The notes beneath the pieces are model-generated. The model had not been told where the DNA came from. It did no database searches and was given only the letters and a program-made list of their open reading frames with translations. A DNA stretch of 64,000 bases. Source: MRBY01 sp943371005 (GTDB lineage Bacteria > Cyanobacteriota > Cyanobacteriia > Cyanobacteriales > MRBY01). This document shows positions 25,049-34,585 of the stretch, piece by piece; position 1 is the first letter of the stretch; the number at the start of each line of letters is the position of its first letter. The position numbers and the translations under genes were made by a program. The stretch spans positions 248,001 to 312,000 of the forward strand of contig CALRTB020000002.1 in the NCBI GenBank assembly GCA_943371005.1, in the 5' to 3' direction.

Positions 25049-25690
25049 TCACAGTTGCTCGTCATCACTTATGAGCTCTGAGCCAGAACTACCTGTTAAA
25101 AACATAATATTGGCCCCTTTTAGTTTGCGGCGGAGATAGGTATAGGGATTACCATAATTCCCTTCCCAGGGATTTACCCAAACCTCCGCTTCAATTAGGG
25201 GAAAAATCCGCACAACTGCGCGCGTTAACTCGTAGATATTGTCGAATTTAAAATCTGGAAAGAGAATTTTTTCTCCTTTGCCTAAGAAACGAAGGGTGTC
25301 ATATTGGGTAACGTGGAGTGCTTTGAGTTGGGGAATTTTGAGAGCGTAAACTTTTGGTTGGGGCAAAAATTGAAACCAAGGACGACCCCGTTTAAAAAGT
25401 TGCACTAAATAGGCTTCTAAATAAATAATTTGGTTCGCATCGGCATCTACTTTGAGATAGCGAGCATAGGGCATGAGGTAAAAAGGAAAAAAGATGAAGG
25501 TATAGATAAATAATCCCACGAGATAAACGGCGTAGCGATAGCCCAAAAAATCAGAAATGGGCCATAAAATAATCGCGAGGGTTGGAACAAAGGCGAGAAT
25601 AATCGCTGTGTTTTTATCGATGCCTTGTTTGAGCACGAGGTCAGAAGGACTAATGCTCTGGATTCTATAGACTCTTTTGTATAGGCCCAT
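25049..25690 (-). CDS. Conserved hypothetical membrane protein
   Basis: 213 residues, not recognised. Two hydrophobic segments lie at about 28-45 and 52-75 (ILAFVPTLAIILWPI and YLVGLFIYTFIFFPFYLMPY). The remaining soluble part (about 80-213) is basic and rich in beta-forming residues. The two adjacent helices followed by a cytoplasmic domain resemble membrane proteins with PH-like tails, but I cannot assign it. It starts at ATG 25690 and is monocistronic. Confidence 0.6.
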   Translation of the reverse strand: MGLYKRVYRIQSISPSDLVLKQGIDKNTAIILAFVPTLAIILWPISDFLGYRYAVYLVGLFIYTFIFFPFYLMPYARYLKVDADANQIIYLEAYLVQLFKRGRPWFQFLPQPKVYALKIPQLKALHVTQYDTLRFLGKGEKILFPDFKFDNIYELTRAVVRIFPLIEAEVWVNPWEGNYGNPYTYLRRKLKGANIMFLTGSSGSELISDDEQL

Positions 25691-25816
25691 GGGGATTCAT
25701 CTTTTATTAACGCCTGGCTAGGGATCGTGGGAGAGTTGGCCCTGGGCTAGCCAAGGGAGATGCTTTTATCATACGCAGTTTTTATACAGGAACCGATAGA
25801 TCGTCCGGCTCTGATT

Positions 25817-26680
25817 TTACCGAGCAAGATGATCTAGGAGCGCTTGACGCATGGTACCCACAGGCACCGCTTGGCCGAGCCATTTTTCTAGGGCGATCGC
25901 CCCCTGCTGGACGAGCATCTCACTCCCGTCGATAATTTCCGCGCCCTGGGCCTGGGCTTGTTGGAGAAAGCGGGTGGGAGAAGGGGTATAGATCAGATCA
26001 TAGGCGATCGCCCCTGGGGGAAGAGTAGCCATCAATTCCTCACTCACTGGGGAAGCATCCACTTTAGGAGCCATGCCGATGGGGGTAGCGTTAATGAGCA
26101 GTTGGGCCTGGGGAATCAGCCGTTGGCGATCGCCCCAGAGATGAGTCTGCACCTTGCCCGCGAGGGGGGGATTCTGCCAACTTTCACTAAATTGGGCAAG
26201 TTTTTCAGGATCACGACCCAACACATGGATCTGTGGACAACCCAATTGATGACAACCGACCACCACTGCCCGGGCCGCGCCGCCATTGCCGAGAATTACC
26301 GGAGTGACCTTCGACCAGTCCCGTTCTAATGCTTTCAAAGGAGCCACAAAGCCCGCCACATCGGTATTCGTCCCCTGCCAACCGGTTGCGGTGCGCCAAA
26401 CGGTATTCACCGCGCCGACCAGTTCAGCCTCCGGGGCGATCGCCTCTAGGTGGGTCATAATCGCCTGTTTGTGGGGAATGGTAATGCTAAATCCTTGGAG
26501 ATCAATCGCCCAAAACCCATCAAGGGCCGTTTTGAGATCCGCGCCTGTCACCGGAAACGCCAGGTAAACATAGTCCACTCCCAGTTCGGCGATCGCCGCA
26601 TTATGCATGATCGGCGAAAAGGAATGTTTAACCGGATCACCAATCACACCGAGGAGTTTTGTTGTGCCAAGAATTTTCAT
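25817..26680 (-). CDS. aroE: Shikimate dehydrogenase
   Basis: Reduces 3-dehydroshikimate to shikimate with NADPH in aromatic amino acid synthesis. 287 residues. Substrate-binding region GDPVKHSFSPIMHNAAI (about 14-30), catalytic Lys in SITIPHKQAIM (about 70), NAD(P)-loop GNGGAARAVV (about 130), and NATPIGM (about 200). Starts ATG at 26680. Identification secure. Confidence 0.95.
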   Translation of the reverse strand: MKILGTTKLLGVIGDPVKHSFSPIMHNAAIAELGVDYVYLAFPVTGADLKTALDGFWAIDLQGFSITIPHKQAIMTHLEAIAPEAELVGAVNTVWRTATGWQGTNTDVAGFVAPLKALERDWSKVTPVILGNGGAARAVVVGCHQLGCPQIHVLGRDPEKLAQFSESWQNPPLAGKVQTHLWGDRQRLIPQAQLLINATPIGMAPKVDASPVSEELMATLPPGAIAYDLIYTPSPTRFLQQAQAQGAEIIDGSEMLVQQGAIALEKWLGQAVPVGTMRQALLDHLAR

Positions 26681-26751
26681 AATTCACCTTAATTTTTAAA
26701 AGATCAAACTTACATTAAAGATCGTTCTGAAAAGTGTTTGAAATTCCTGAT

Positions 26752-27543
26752 TTATCCAGAAATCTTCGTTAAATCTAAATGGTAATGGTAAAGGGCAACA
26801 GGCTTATTTTGGGCCTGAAAAAAGTCTGGGTCACTGGGAGATAAATAAATCGCTGTGACTTGATTGGCTGTAATCTGATCGGGAGCAAGCCGTTGATAGT
26901 CCGTCGTCGTTTCAACCCGATTGAGATAGACTTGTTCAGCGCTTTGAAATTGCTGTTGGGTAAGTTCACTGCTGAAAAACTGGTCGGGTTTAAGTTGATC
27001 CTGGGCGCGGCCCGTGACGGTGGAAATCAGACGGCGATCGCCTTTTAAAATCGTTAACTGACGATTGGGATTTTGGGGATCGACTTCTACTCTTTGTACA
27101 GTTTTTTCGCCTAGGTATGCTTGGGCAATTTCAGCACCATTAAAGGTGCGATCCGCCACAATTGCTGCCACTGAAGCCTGCTTCGGTAAAGATAAAGGTT
27201 TTACCGGAAAGTTCGTCCGGGGCTGGAACTTCACTCGAAACACAAAAGGCTGACCGATCAACTGTTCATTCGCAGCAAATCCAGGCGTGACCAAATCCGG
27301 CGCGAGGGGGGCTACCTGGTCAATCAGGGTACTCGTCACCTGCCAAGTCCCCGCAAACCAATCCGGATAGATCAGATCTTCTCCGGTTTGTACGGGATTG
27401 AGGATTGGTAAAGCTTGCCACTGAGGGTAACGCTCAAGGCGATCGCCTAGGGATTCGGCCCAGACCGGACTCAATCCCAGAAACCAGACCAACAAACCCA
27501 GAACAAGAACTTTTCCCCCAATCTTGACCATTGCCCTAGACAT
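26752..27543 (-). CDS. Secreted or lumenal conserved protein, DUF6816-like
   Basis: 263 residues with an N-terminal signal peptide (VLGLLVWFLGLSPVWA-E, cleavage near 29), so it is exported to periplasm or thylakoid lumen. It contains FAGTWQVTSTLID near residue 63 and resembles cyanobacterial/plastid DUF6816 proteins as I remember them. Function unknown. The first ATG (27543) overlaps the end of ychF by eight bases; a second in-frame ATG at 27531 also leaves a good signal peptide. The overlap suggests co-translation with ychF. Confidence 0.6.
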   Translation of the reverse strand: MSRAMVKIGGKVLVLGLLVWFLGLSPVWAESLGDRLERYPQWQALPILNPVQTGEDLIYPDWFAGTWQVTSTLIDQVAPLAPDLVTPGFAANEQLIGQPFVFRVKFQPRTNFPVKPLSLPKQASVAAIVADRTFNGAEIAQAYLGEKTVQRVEVDPQNPNRQLTILKGDRRLISTVTGRAQDQLKPDQFFSSELTQQQFQSAEQVYLNRVETTTDYQRLAPDQITANQVTAIYLSPSDPDFFQAQNKPVALYHYHLDLTKISG

Positions 27544-28630
27544 TGAAGCGGAACAACATCACATCCCCTTCCTGGACTAAGTATTCTTTCCCTTCTGCCC
27601 GCACTAGACCCTTTTCCTTGGCAGCAGTCATCGAACCACAGTCCACTAAGTCTTGGTAAGCAACCGTTTCGGCCCGGATAAAGCCCCGTTCAAAGTCAGT
27701 GTGGATCACCCCAGCGGCTTGGGGCGCCTTCATGCCGACGCGAATTGTCCAGGCGCGGGTTTCTTCAGGGCCAGTGGTCAGGTAAGTGCGCAGACCCAAG
27801 AGTTCGTAGGTGGCCCGGATCAAAGATTGCAAACCTCCTTCTTCTACGCCGAGGGATTCCAAGAAATCTTTCTTTTCAGCGGCGTCTAATTCCACCAGTT
27901 CCGCTTCCACCTGGGCCGAAACCACAACCACCTGGGCATTTTCCCGCTGGGCTACTTCGCGTACCTGCTCTACCCAAGCATTACCATCAGCGAGATCTTC
28001 TTCGGAAACATTTGTTGCATAGATCACGGGCTTACGGGTCAACAAACCGAGGGCCTTGATTGCCAGTTCTTCCTCTTCATCCAACTCCACTTCCCGGGCG
28101 GGACGAGCATCTTCGAGGACGGGCAAAATCTTTTCTAACACTGCGACTTCCAACAGGGCTTCCTTGGCGCGACCCTTGGCTTGTTTGCGGGCGCGGTCAA
28201 GACGTTTTTCTACCTGGGCTAGATCTGCCAAAATTAGCTCTAGGTTAATGACATCAATATCGCGGGTCGGGTCAACGGAACCGGATACATGGATAATGTC
28301 ATCGTCGTCAAAACAGCGCACCACATGGACGATGGCATCTACTTCACGAATATTAGCGAGGAACTGGTTGCCTAAACCTTCCCCTTGACTTGCCCCTTTC
28401 ACCAGGCCGGCAATGTCCACAAATTCCATGCGAGTGGGGACAATTTTGGCGGATTTGGAAATGTCGGCCAGGACGTCTAGGCGCGCATCAGGAACCGCCA
28501 CCACCCCCACATTCGGTTCGATGGTACAGAAAGGAAAGTTTGCCGCGTCTGCTTTGGCATTTTCGCAGAGGGCATTAAAAAGGGTGGATTTTCCAACGTT
28601 GGGCAGTCCGACAATTCCGGCTCGTAGCAT
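27536..28630 (-). CDS. ychF: Redox-regulated ATPase YchF (Obg-like)
   Basis: 364-residue P-loop ATPase of the OBG family that binds ribosomes. G1 motif GLPNVGKSTLFNAL (8-21), G3 DIAGLVKGAS (about 70), the switch motif NxxE-type ATNVSEEDL in place of NKxD (about 204), and a C-terminal TGS domain. Unlike true GTPases the family prefers ATP. Starts ATG 28630. The downstream exported protein gene overlaps its stop. Secure. Confidence 0.96.
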   Translation of the reverse strand: MLRAGIVGLPNVGKSTLFNALCENAKADAANFPFCTIEPNVGVVAVPDARLDVLADISKSAKIVPTRMEFVDIAGLVKGASQGEGLGNQFLANIREVDAIVHVVRCFDDDDIIHVSGSVDPTRDIDVINLELILADLAQVEKRLDRARKQAKGRAKEALLEVAVLEKILPVLEDARPAREVELDEEEELAIKALGLLTRKPVIYATNVSEEDLADGNAWVEQVREVAQRENAQVVVVSAQVEAELVELDAAEKKDFLESLGVEEGGLQSLIRATYELLGLRTYLTTGPEETRAWTIRVGMKAPQAAGVIHTDFERGFIRAETVAYQDLVDCGSMTAAKEKGLVRAEGKEYLVQEGDVMLFRFNV

Positions 28631-28668
28631 GGGGCTTTTTCTACAGATTCTTGTATTTTGCTAGGTGG

Positions 28669-30507
28669 TCATTGTATCCCGAATCGCCAGAGTTTAATGG
28701 TTTTATCGGCGGCGGCAGTGGCAATAACTTGACTGTCTGGGGCAATGGCGATCGCCTTGATTTCGGCAGTATGGGCGGCCAGTTGCACAAAGGGTTGCTC
28801 CTGACCCAGTTGCCAAAGGGAAAGGTTGCCTTGGCGATCGCCGCCGGCAAAAAAGCGTTGGTTTGGGGCGATCGCCAGCGTGGTCAGTGGCATTACAGCA
28901 CGGAGGATTTTGGGCGCATTACCGGAAGAAAGGGGCCAAATTTTCAAGGTTTGATCAGTGGCGGTACTAATCAGAAATTGACTATCGGCGCTCACCTGAA
29001 AATCAAGAATTTCTCCCTGATGTTCTGGAAGCGTTTCCACAAGTTGACCCTTTTCATAGGCACTTAAACGATTTCCCTGGGCAAGCCACAGTTGAGTCTT
29101 TGCTTGGGATGCCCGGATGAGATGGGCGTCCGGTGCGGTGAAAGTGTAGAGAATATTTTGCTCCGTTAAATCCCAGACAACAATTTCCTGATCAGCCCCT
29201 AAAGCTGCCAATTGCCCTGTTTTTTCCCAGAAGACCAATCCTAGAATCCAAGTGGATTTTTCCTGGAGGCAAGCGGTTTGAGTTCCCTGGTGCCAATCCC
29301 AGAGGCGAATGCTGTAATCCCAACTGCTAGAAATTAGGCGATCGCCCCAAAACGCCAATCCAGAGATAATCCCCCGGTGGCCCCGCAGACAGCGGGCTTC
29401 CCGACGGCGCTCTAAATCCCAAAGGCGAATGGTTTGGTCAGCAGCAGCACTAGCAAAAAACTGACCATCCGGGGCAAACTGTAGGGCGGTGATATAGGCA
29501 TGGTGGCCTGTAAAAGTGCGGAAACAATGCCACTGGGGCACGGGTTGAGATTCAACCAGGGAAATAATTTGAGGCGGTTCGGGATCAACTCGCGGTATGG
29601 GTTTTGGGGTCGCTGGTCTAGCGGTTGGGAAAAGTCGATCGAGGATCGCTTGAGCTGATTTGGGGCGATCGCCAACGGCCTCAGCGAGCATTTGATCGAG
29701 TAAATGGCCTAAATTTTGGCTAACGGGTGTGGTGAGATAATCCCGCCAGACCCAGCGATTTTCTCGCACACTGTAAAGATCAAAAGGGTGCATCACAGTG
29801 AGCAATTCCAGGCAGATCACCCCCAGGCTGTAAAGATCGCTCGCCGGATAACTTTGACCCCGCAGTTGCTCCGGGGCAGTGTAAATTCCCGAACCGATCA
29901 GGGTGCCGGGTTCGGCGCTGGCCATTTTCGAAGTCACTTTCGCCGCCGTAAAATCCACAATCGCCCAATGGTTTCCGGGGGTGAACAGCAAATTATCCGG
30001 ATTTAAATCCCGGTGAATTAGCCCGTGGTCATGGACAATTTGCACCAAAGGGAGAATGTCCTGGAGAAACTCCCGTAATTTTGCCTCAGAAAATGGCCCC
30101 GTAAGGTCGAGCTGTTGCCGTAAACTTTCCCCAGCGATCTTCTCAAACACAAGGGTCGGTGGAATCGTGATCTGGTGCCAATGTTCCGGTAAAAATATCC
30201 CCAGAACCGTCGGGAACTCCGGGCGATCGCCTAGGGTTTTTAAACGTGCTGCATTGTCCTGGAACGTCGCCATAAACTGCTGGGCATTCACGCTCTGGGT
30301 GAGAAAAATCTGCTTCAGAATGCAATAACTCTCAGGGAAAGTGCCCCGGTCAATACCCAAGATGGTGCGCCCCTTTGTTCCCTGGTGCAGCACTTGTTGC
30401 GCCACGTAGCGATCGCCTAACATCAGCGGTTGACCACAGGCCGTGCAAAATCTTCCCTGGTCAGGGTTGCGGGGTTGGGAACAGGTGGGATTCAGACAAA
30501 GGATCAT
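28669..30507 (-). CDS. Zinc-ribbon Ser/Thr kinase-like protein with C-terminal WD40 repeats
   Basis: 612 residues. Residues 1-30 form a four-cysteine zinc ribbon (CLNPTC and CTACGQP). The kinase-like domain (about 35-290) keeps the ATP-anchoring Lys (CILKQ), but the Gly loop is degenerate (HQGTKGRT), the catalytic loop reads HRDLNPDN instead of HRDLKPEN, and the Mg2+ motif is DFTA instead of DFG. Residues 335-612 contain about six WD40 repeats, e.g. IRLWDLERR and IKLWRFGIQ. Activity is therefore doubtful. Start ATG at 30507 is preferred over GTG at 30525. Confidence 0.82.
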   Translation of the reverse strand: MILCLNPTCSQPRNPDQGRFCTACGQPLMLGDRYVAQQVLHQGTKGRTILGIDRGTFPESYCILKQIFLTQSVNAQQFMATFQDNAARLKTLGDRPEFPTVLGIFLPEHWHQITIPPTLVFEKIAGESLRQQLDLTGPFSEAKLREFLQDILPLVQIVHDHGLIHRDLNPDNLLFTPGNHWAIVDFTAAKVTSKMASAEPGTLIGSGIYTAPEQLRGQSYPASDLYSLGVICLELLTVMHPFDLYSVRENRWVWRDYLTTPVSQNLGHLLDQMLAEAVGDRPKSAQAILDRLFPTARPATPKPIPRVDPEPPQIISLVESQPVPQWHCFRTFTGHHAYITALQFAPDGQFFASAAADQTIRLWDLERRREARCLRGHRGIISGLAFWGDRLISSSWDYSIRLWDWHQGTQTACLQEKSTWILGLVFWEKTGQLAALGADQEIVVWDLTEQNILYTFTAPDAHLIRASQAKTQLWLAQGNRLSAYEKGQLVETLPEHQGEILDFQVSADSQFLISTATDQTLKIWPLSSGNAPKILRAVMPLTTLAIAPNQRFFAGGDRQGNLSLWQLGQEQPFVQLAAHTAEIKAIAIAPDSQVIATAAADKTIKLWRFGIQ

Positions 30508-30612
30508 CAACAATGGCGATCGCACAGAAACCTTTCCATTGTGGCAGGAAGCTATCCTTTCGCTGAAAATTTCCCAGTAAACTAGCGGGGATAGTCGCCT
30601 GTCATTGTCAAA

Positions 30613-31440
30613 GTGAAAACCGATTCCCTATTCTTCCAGTTATTCCAGAAAATGCCCCAGTTATTTTTCGAGATTTTAGGGGAGCCTGCTGCCTGGGGTG
30701 ATAACTATGAATTCTGCTCCGTAGAAATCAAACAAGCCGCCTATCGCATTGACGGTATATTTACGCCGAAGCCCCACACCGCAGCAAAAACGGTGATTTT
30801 CGTTGAATTTCAGTTCCAAAAAGATGAATTTCTCTACGAAAGACTGTTTAGCGAAATTATGCTCTATCTCGCCCAAAACCTAACAGCAGAAGATTGGCGG
30901 GCGATCGCCGTTTACCCTCGACGAAGCATTGAACAGGAAAATAAATATCGTCACCGCACCCTTTTGCAATCCGAGCAATTTCAGGCAGTTTACCTAGAGG
31001 ACTTTTTGGGACAGCCCAGTGAACAACTCGGCATCCAACTCATGCAGTTAATCGTTGCCAAGGAAAAGGATACTCAGCCCTATTTAGATGGTTTGGTGCG
31101 GCAGTTGCAGGGCAAGACAGATCCAAAAACCCAGGCAATAATAGAAATGGTCAGCACAATCATGGTTTATAAATTTCCGCAGTTGAGCCGAAGTGAGATA
31201 GAAGCAATGTTTACCGTCAGCGATTTACAACAAACCAAGGTTTACCAAGAGGCATTAACACAGGGAGAAAAAACACTCATTATTCGACAATTAAACCGTA
31301 AACTCGGTCAGATTCCCCCTGAACAGCTCTCCGTGATTCAAAATCTTCCATTGATTACCCTCGAAGCCCTCGGAGAAGCTTTGCTAGATTTTCGTTCTCC
31401 AGCAGACCTGAAGGCTTGGCTAAAATCCCTGGATGAGTGA
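30613..31440 (+). CDS. Rpn-family/DUF2887 PD-(D/E)XK nuclease-like protein
   Basis: 275 residues. The N-terminal ~120 residues carry the fold of Rpn/YhgA-like recombination-promoting nucleases (DUF2887): RIDGIFTP (catalytic Asp) followed by IFVEFQFQK (E-x-Q). A C-terminal helical tail (about 220-275, LNRKLGQIPPEQLSVIQNLP) matches DUF4351. Members are abundant in cyanobacteria and are associated with mobile DNA, but no transposon is present. Start is a GTG at 30613. Converges with the hydrolase gene. Confidence 0.75.
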   Translation: MKTDSLFFQLFQKMPQLFFEILGEPAAWGDNYEFCSVEIKQAAYRIDGIFTPKPHTAAKTVIFVEFQFQKDEFLYERLFSEIMLYLAQNLTAEDWRAIAVYPRRSIEQENKYRHRTLLQSEQFQAVYLEDFLGQPSEQLGIQLMQLIVAKEKDTQPYLDGLVRQLQGKTDPKTQAIIEMVSTIMVYKFPQLSRSEIEAMFTVSDLQQTKVYQEALTQGEKTLIIRQLNRKLGQIPPEQLSVIQNLPLITLEALGEALLDFRSPADLKAWLKSLDE

Positions 31441-31444
31441 TTGA

Positions 31445-32290
31445 TTACAAAGCGTCGAGAAAATTGGCGATCGCCTGATTAAAGGCTTCCGGTTCGACCA
31501 TGTGGGCCCAGTGATTGCCGGGGACTTTCTGCCACTGGAGATTGGTTAAATAGTGGCGGTAGGGCTTGAGCTGGAATTCAAGGCGATTTAAACCCCCTTC
31601 CGGTTGCACAAACAGGCTCGGCATGGTTAGAGGTTCTGTCAGACCATTCACCCGGAGAATATCCAGCAAAATTTCGTCACAGGCGCGCTTCACAAATTTG
31701 CTTGTCCAAGTGCCGTCAGGATTTTCCAGAAAGCTTTCTCGACAGATTGCCTGTTGCCACTCGTTCCAGCCGCGATATTGTTTGAGCTTTTTGGCGATCG
31801 CCTCGGCCTGGTGATAACTCTCGAACTGACCTAGGAGTTTTAAAAAGGGCAGCACCCGGTAGCCAATGGGGAAGGTGTAGCGCCACCAGAGGGGCAGTTG
31901 TCCCATAAAAAAGGGGTCAGCAAGAATCAAACTTTTTACCTTGTCAGGGTTTTGGGTCGCCCATACAGCCGCAACCTTTGCCCCCCAACTGTGGCCGAGG
32001 AGATGAACCTTTGACCAGCTGAAATGGTTACAAATCCCGTCCAGATCAGCGCTGTAGTCGGCGAAAGTATAGCCCGTTTCCGGTTTGCCACTGTCCCCAT
32101 GACCCCGGAGATCCAAGGCCACCACATGGTATTTCTCCCCCAGACTTTCCCCCAGGCTGGCCCACACCAACCCATGATCAGCGAGGCCATGGAGCAGCAC
32201 GACCGGTTCACCGCCCGGATGCCATTCGTAATAGCTCAGAGGGAGGCCGTTAATCTCGATTGTGTGTCGCGTTGGGGGAGTAAAAGTCAT
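31445..32290 (-). CDS. Alpha/beta hydrolase
   Basis: 281 residues. The nucleophile elbow is GHSWGAK (Ser near 100), the oxyanion motif LLHGLADHG is near residue 33, the acid is probably Asp/Glu after LTMPSLFVQPEGG, and the His is in GNHWAHMVEP near 265. The substrate is unknown. It follows a small membrane-protein gene by 16 bases on the same strand and probably shares its transcript. Family secure, function open. Confidence 0.85.
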   Translation of the reverse strand: MTFTPPTRHTIEINGLPLSYYEWHPGGEPVVLLHGLADHGLVWASLGESLGEKYHVVALDLRGHGDSGKPETGYTFADYSADLDGICNHFSWSKVHLLGHSWGAKVAAVWATQNPDKVKSLILADPFFMGQLPLWWRYTFPIGYRVLPFLKLLGQFESYHQAEAIAKKLKQYRGWNEWQQAICRESFLENPDGTWTSKFVKRACDEILLDILRVNGLTEPLTMPSLFVQPEGGLNRLEFQLKPYRHYLTNLQWQKVPGNHWAHMVEPEAFNQAIANFLDAL

Positions 32291-32306
32291 GGTTTAGAGA
32301 AAAAAT

Positions 32307-32546
32307 CTAAGATTCTGTTTTATCGTCGCTGTTGTTGCGGGGGAAACCACCAATCAGGCCACTTTCGATCATCAGGCCCAGGCCAGCATTAACGACAATC
32401 AGGCTCACAGTGCCCCACCAAAACCAAGGTTCACCATTGATGCGGCGGGTGATCGATTCCCCCAGGAGGCAGAGGCCAAAGGGAAACATCAAAACCCCAA
32501 TCTGGGCAGTAATGTACCAAGTCAGTTTGTTTTTTCTGAGATTCAT
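32307..32546 (-). CDS. Small two-helix membrane protein
   Basis: 79 residues with two hydrophobic helices at about 9-29 and 44-63, joined by a polar loop ITRRINGEPWFW. Not recognised. ATG at 32546; it ends 16 bases before the hydrolase gene on the same strand, suggesting an operon. Confidence 0.65.
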   Translation of the reverse strand: MNLRKNKLTWYITAQIGVLMFPFGLCLLGESITRRINGEPWFWWGTVSLIVVNAGLGLMIESGLIGGFPRNNSDDKTES

Positions 32547-32697
32547 GGGCGATCGCCTTTGCTACGGTAAATTTTGCTCCAAAAATTATAAAGAGTTGTG
32601 GCCGTTCTCGCAGGGGACTTGCTCCCGATGGCGGCCATTCTGCACCGGGCTTTGGGAAACTATATACTGTTGATTTGTCTGCCATCCCACCAAATCT

Positions 32698-33297
32698 ATG
32701 ACTACTGCAACGTTACCCCGGATTAAGTTTCTCCAGGAGCCGACCCGCCCGGAATGGATCGAACTCGCCCTCGATAATCTGGACACGATTTTGCTAGATC
32801 ACTCCCACTGTGAACGGAAAGCGGCGGGGGTGGCTCTGAATATGATGTTTCGCTATCCGTCGGCGGTGGAATTGGTGAAAGCTCTAACGGCGATCGCCAA
32901 GGAAGAATTAGAGCATTTCGAGCTGGTGAACCAATGGCTAGAACGGAAAAATATTCCCCTCGCCCCGCTGAATGCGCCGCCCTATGGAGGTCAGTTGCGC
33001 AAGTTGATCCGGCCCCAGGAACCGGAACGGCTGTTGGATTCTTTGTTAATTTCAGCACTAATTGAAGCCCGTTCCCACGAACGCTTAGGGCTGTTGGGGG
33101 AACATTGCCCAGAGCCAGATTTAGCGAAATTTTATCGGGGGTTGATGGCTTCAGAGGCGCGACATTATGGGGCTTACTGGGTATTAGCAACGACTTATTA
33201 CGACCAAGATTTGGTGAATCAACGGTTGGCAGAATTGGCGATCGCCGAAAGTGAAATTCTTGCCACCCTCCACCCGGAACCCCGGATCCATAGCTAG
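32698..33297 (+). CDS. miaE: tRNA-(ms2io6A)-hydroxylase
   Basis: Diiron ferritin-like enzyme that hydroxylates the isopentenyl group of ms2i6A37 in tRNA. 199 residues. Iron ligands occur in two E...ExxH sets: KEELEHFELV (about 63-72) and EARSHERL (about 125), then ASEARHYGAYW (about 155). Starts ATG at 32698. A protein with the same ligand set and length is well conserved in cyanobacteria. Divergent from the preceding small-membrane-protein gene. Confidence 0.9.
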   Translation: MTTATLPRIKFLQEPTRPEWIELALDNLDTILLDHSHCERKAAGVALNMMFRYPSAVELVKALTAIAKEELEHFELVNQWLERKNIPLAPLNAPPYGGQLRKLIRPQEPERLLDSLLISALIEARSHERLGLLGEHCPEPDLAKFYRGLMASEARHYGAYWVLATTYYDQDLVNQRLAELAIAESEILATLHPEPRIHS

Positions 33298-33336
33298 AAT
33301 CAACGGCAACGGCATTTACCAAGGGAATTGTGCAGG

Positions 33337-33543
33337 ATGGATCGGGATACCAAGTTTATTTTGTTAGTTTTAGGCTTACCCATTACGGGACTGCTGTACT
33401 GTGGCCTGATCATTGCCCTGATGGTCACTCAACCCTTTGTGCGGGCAAATTCCCTCTGGTTCGGCTTTTTATTTTTCTTGATCCCCTTTACCATTGCTGC
33501 TGTAACCTGGATCCGCGCTTCGGCGAAGGCCTACCGTAATTAA
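33337..33543 (+). CDS. Small two-helix membrane protein
   Basis: 68 residues from ATG 33337 (MDRDTKFILLVLG); an upstream GTG at 33328 adds three residues. Two hydrophobic segments at about 7-29 and 42-58, charged C-terminus. Not recognised. It lies 13 bases before the mannose-1-phosphate guanylyltransferase gene, on the same strand. Confidence 0.65.
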   Translation: MDRDTKFILLVLGLPITGLLYCGLIIALMVTQPFVRANSLWFGFLFFLIPFTIAAVTWIRASAKAYRN

Positions 33544-33556
33544 GCACTCCCAACCT

Positions 33557-34585
33557 ATGACTTTTATTCCCGTAATTTTGGCTGGTGGTAAGGGCGAACG
33601 CTTTTGGCCCCTCAGTCGTCAAGACCGCCCGAAACAGTTCCTCAGCCTTGATGGGTCTGGGGTCAGTTTGCTCCAGGCGACGGCAAATCGTTTAGTTTCC
33701 CAGGAAAATTGGCTAGACCTCTGGGTCATCACGGCGGCACAAGTTGCAGATCTGGTGCGGGAACAACTGCCCCAACTGCCCCAACGCAATATTTTGGTGG
33801 AACCGGAACGGCGGGATACGGCAGCGGCGATCGCCTGGACTTGTTTAGAACTGGCGCAATATTACCCCGCAGATACGGTGGTGGCTTTTTTCCCCGCAGA
33901 CCATTGGATTGGCGACCCAGACAAATTCCGGGCAACCCTCGACTATGCCGCGAATTTTGTGAAAGATAAATTGGCGATCGCCACCATTGGCATCAAACCG
34001 GACTATCCCGCTACGGGTTATGGCTACATCGAGCAGGGAGAAGCGGTCGAAACGGGCATTTTTAAGGTGAATCAGTTCTACGAAAAACCTGGTACGGCTG
34101 TGGCGAAATCCTTCTTGGAAACGGGCAAATTTAGCTGGAACAGTGGGATTTTCCTTTTTTCGATCCGCACGGTACTCCAAGAACTCACCAACTACGCCCC
34201 CGAAATCCTGGAGCCTTTGCAAAATCAGGGAATCGACGCCTACAACACGCTGCCAAAAATCAGCATTGACTACGCCCTCATGGAAAAAACAGAACACGCC
34301 TATGTGTTGCCTGCCGAGTTCGGTTGGGATGATCTGGGGGATTGGCGATCGCTCGAAAGATTATTGCCCCCTGATGCGGTAACGAATGTTTGTGTCGGCA
34401 CACACCATGCCTTCGAGACGGAACGGGCAATTGTCTACAGTGACAATCCCGGTGAAACGGTGGTGACCCTCGGTGTTTCCGATGTGGTAGTGGTGCGCCA
34501 GGGGGATGTGACCTTGATTGTGGATAAACATCGCACCCAAGATATTAAAAAAATCCTCGGCTATCTCCCGAAAAATCTTCTGTAA
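33557..34585 (+). CDS. Mannose-1-phosphate guanylyltransferase
   Basis: Makes GDP-mannose from GTP and mannose-1-phosphate, for surface polysaccharides and protein/lipid glycans. 342 residues, nucleotidyltransferase only (no C-terminal isomerase domain). Signature LAGGKGERFWPLSR at residues 8-21, substrate motifs VEPERRDTAAAIA (about 80) and FFPADHWIGD (about 112). Ends with TAATG so its stop overlaps the start of the next gene by one base, giving tight translational coupling. Confidence 0.9.
   Translation: MTFIPVILAGGKGERFWPLSRQDRPKQFLSLDGSGVSLLQATANRLVSQENWLDLWVITAAQVADLVREQLPQLPQRNILVEPERRDTAAAIAWTCLELAQYYPADTVVAFFPADHWIGDPDKFRATLDYAANFVKDKLAIATIGIKPDYPATGYGYIEQGEAVETGIFKVNQFYEKPGTAVAKSFLETGKFSWNSGIFLFSIRTVLQELTNYAPEILEPLQNQGIDAYNTLPKISIDYALMEKTEHAYVLPAEFGWDDLGDWRSLERLLPPDAVTNVCVGTHHAFETERAIVYSDNPGETVVTLGVSDVVVVRQGDVTLIVDKHRTQDIKKILGYLPKNLL

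Noticed and set aside
32723..33322. 199-codon open frame antisense to miaE
   Set aside because: Shadow of a gene with clear iron-ligand motifs; no independent support.
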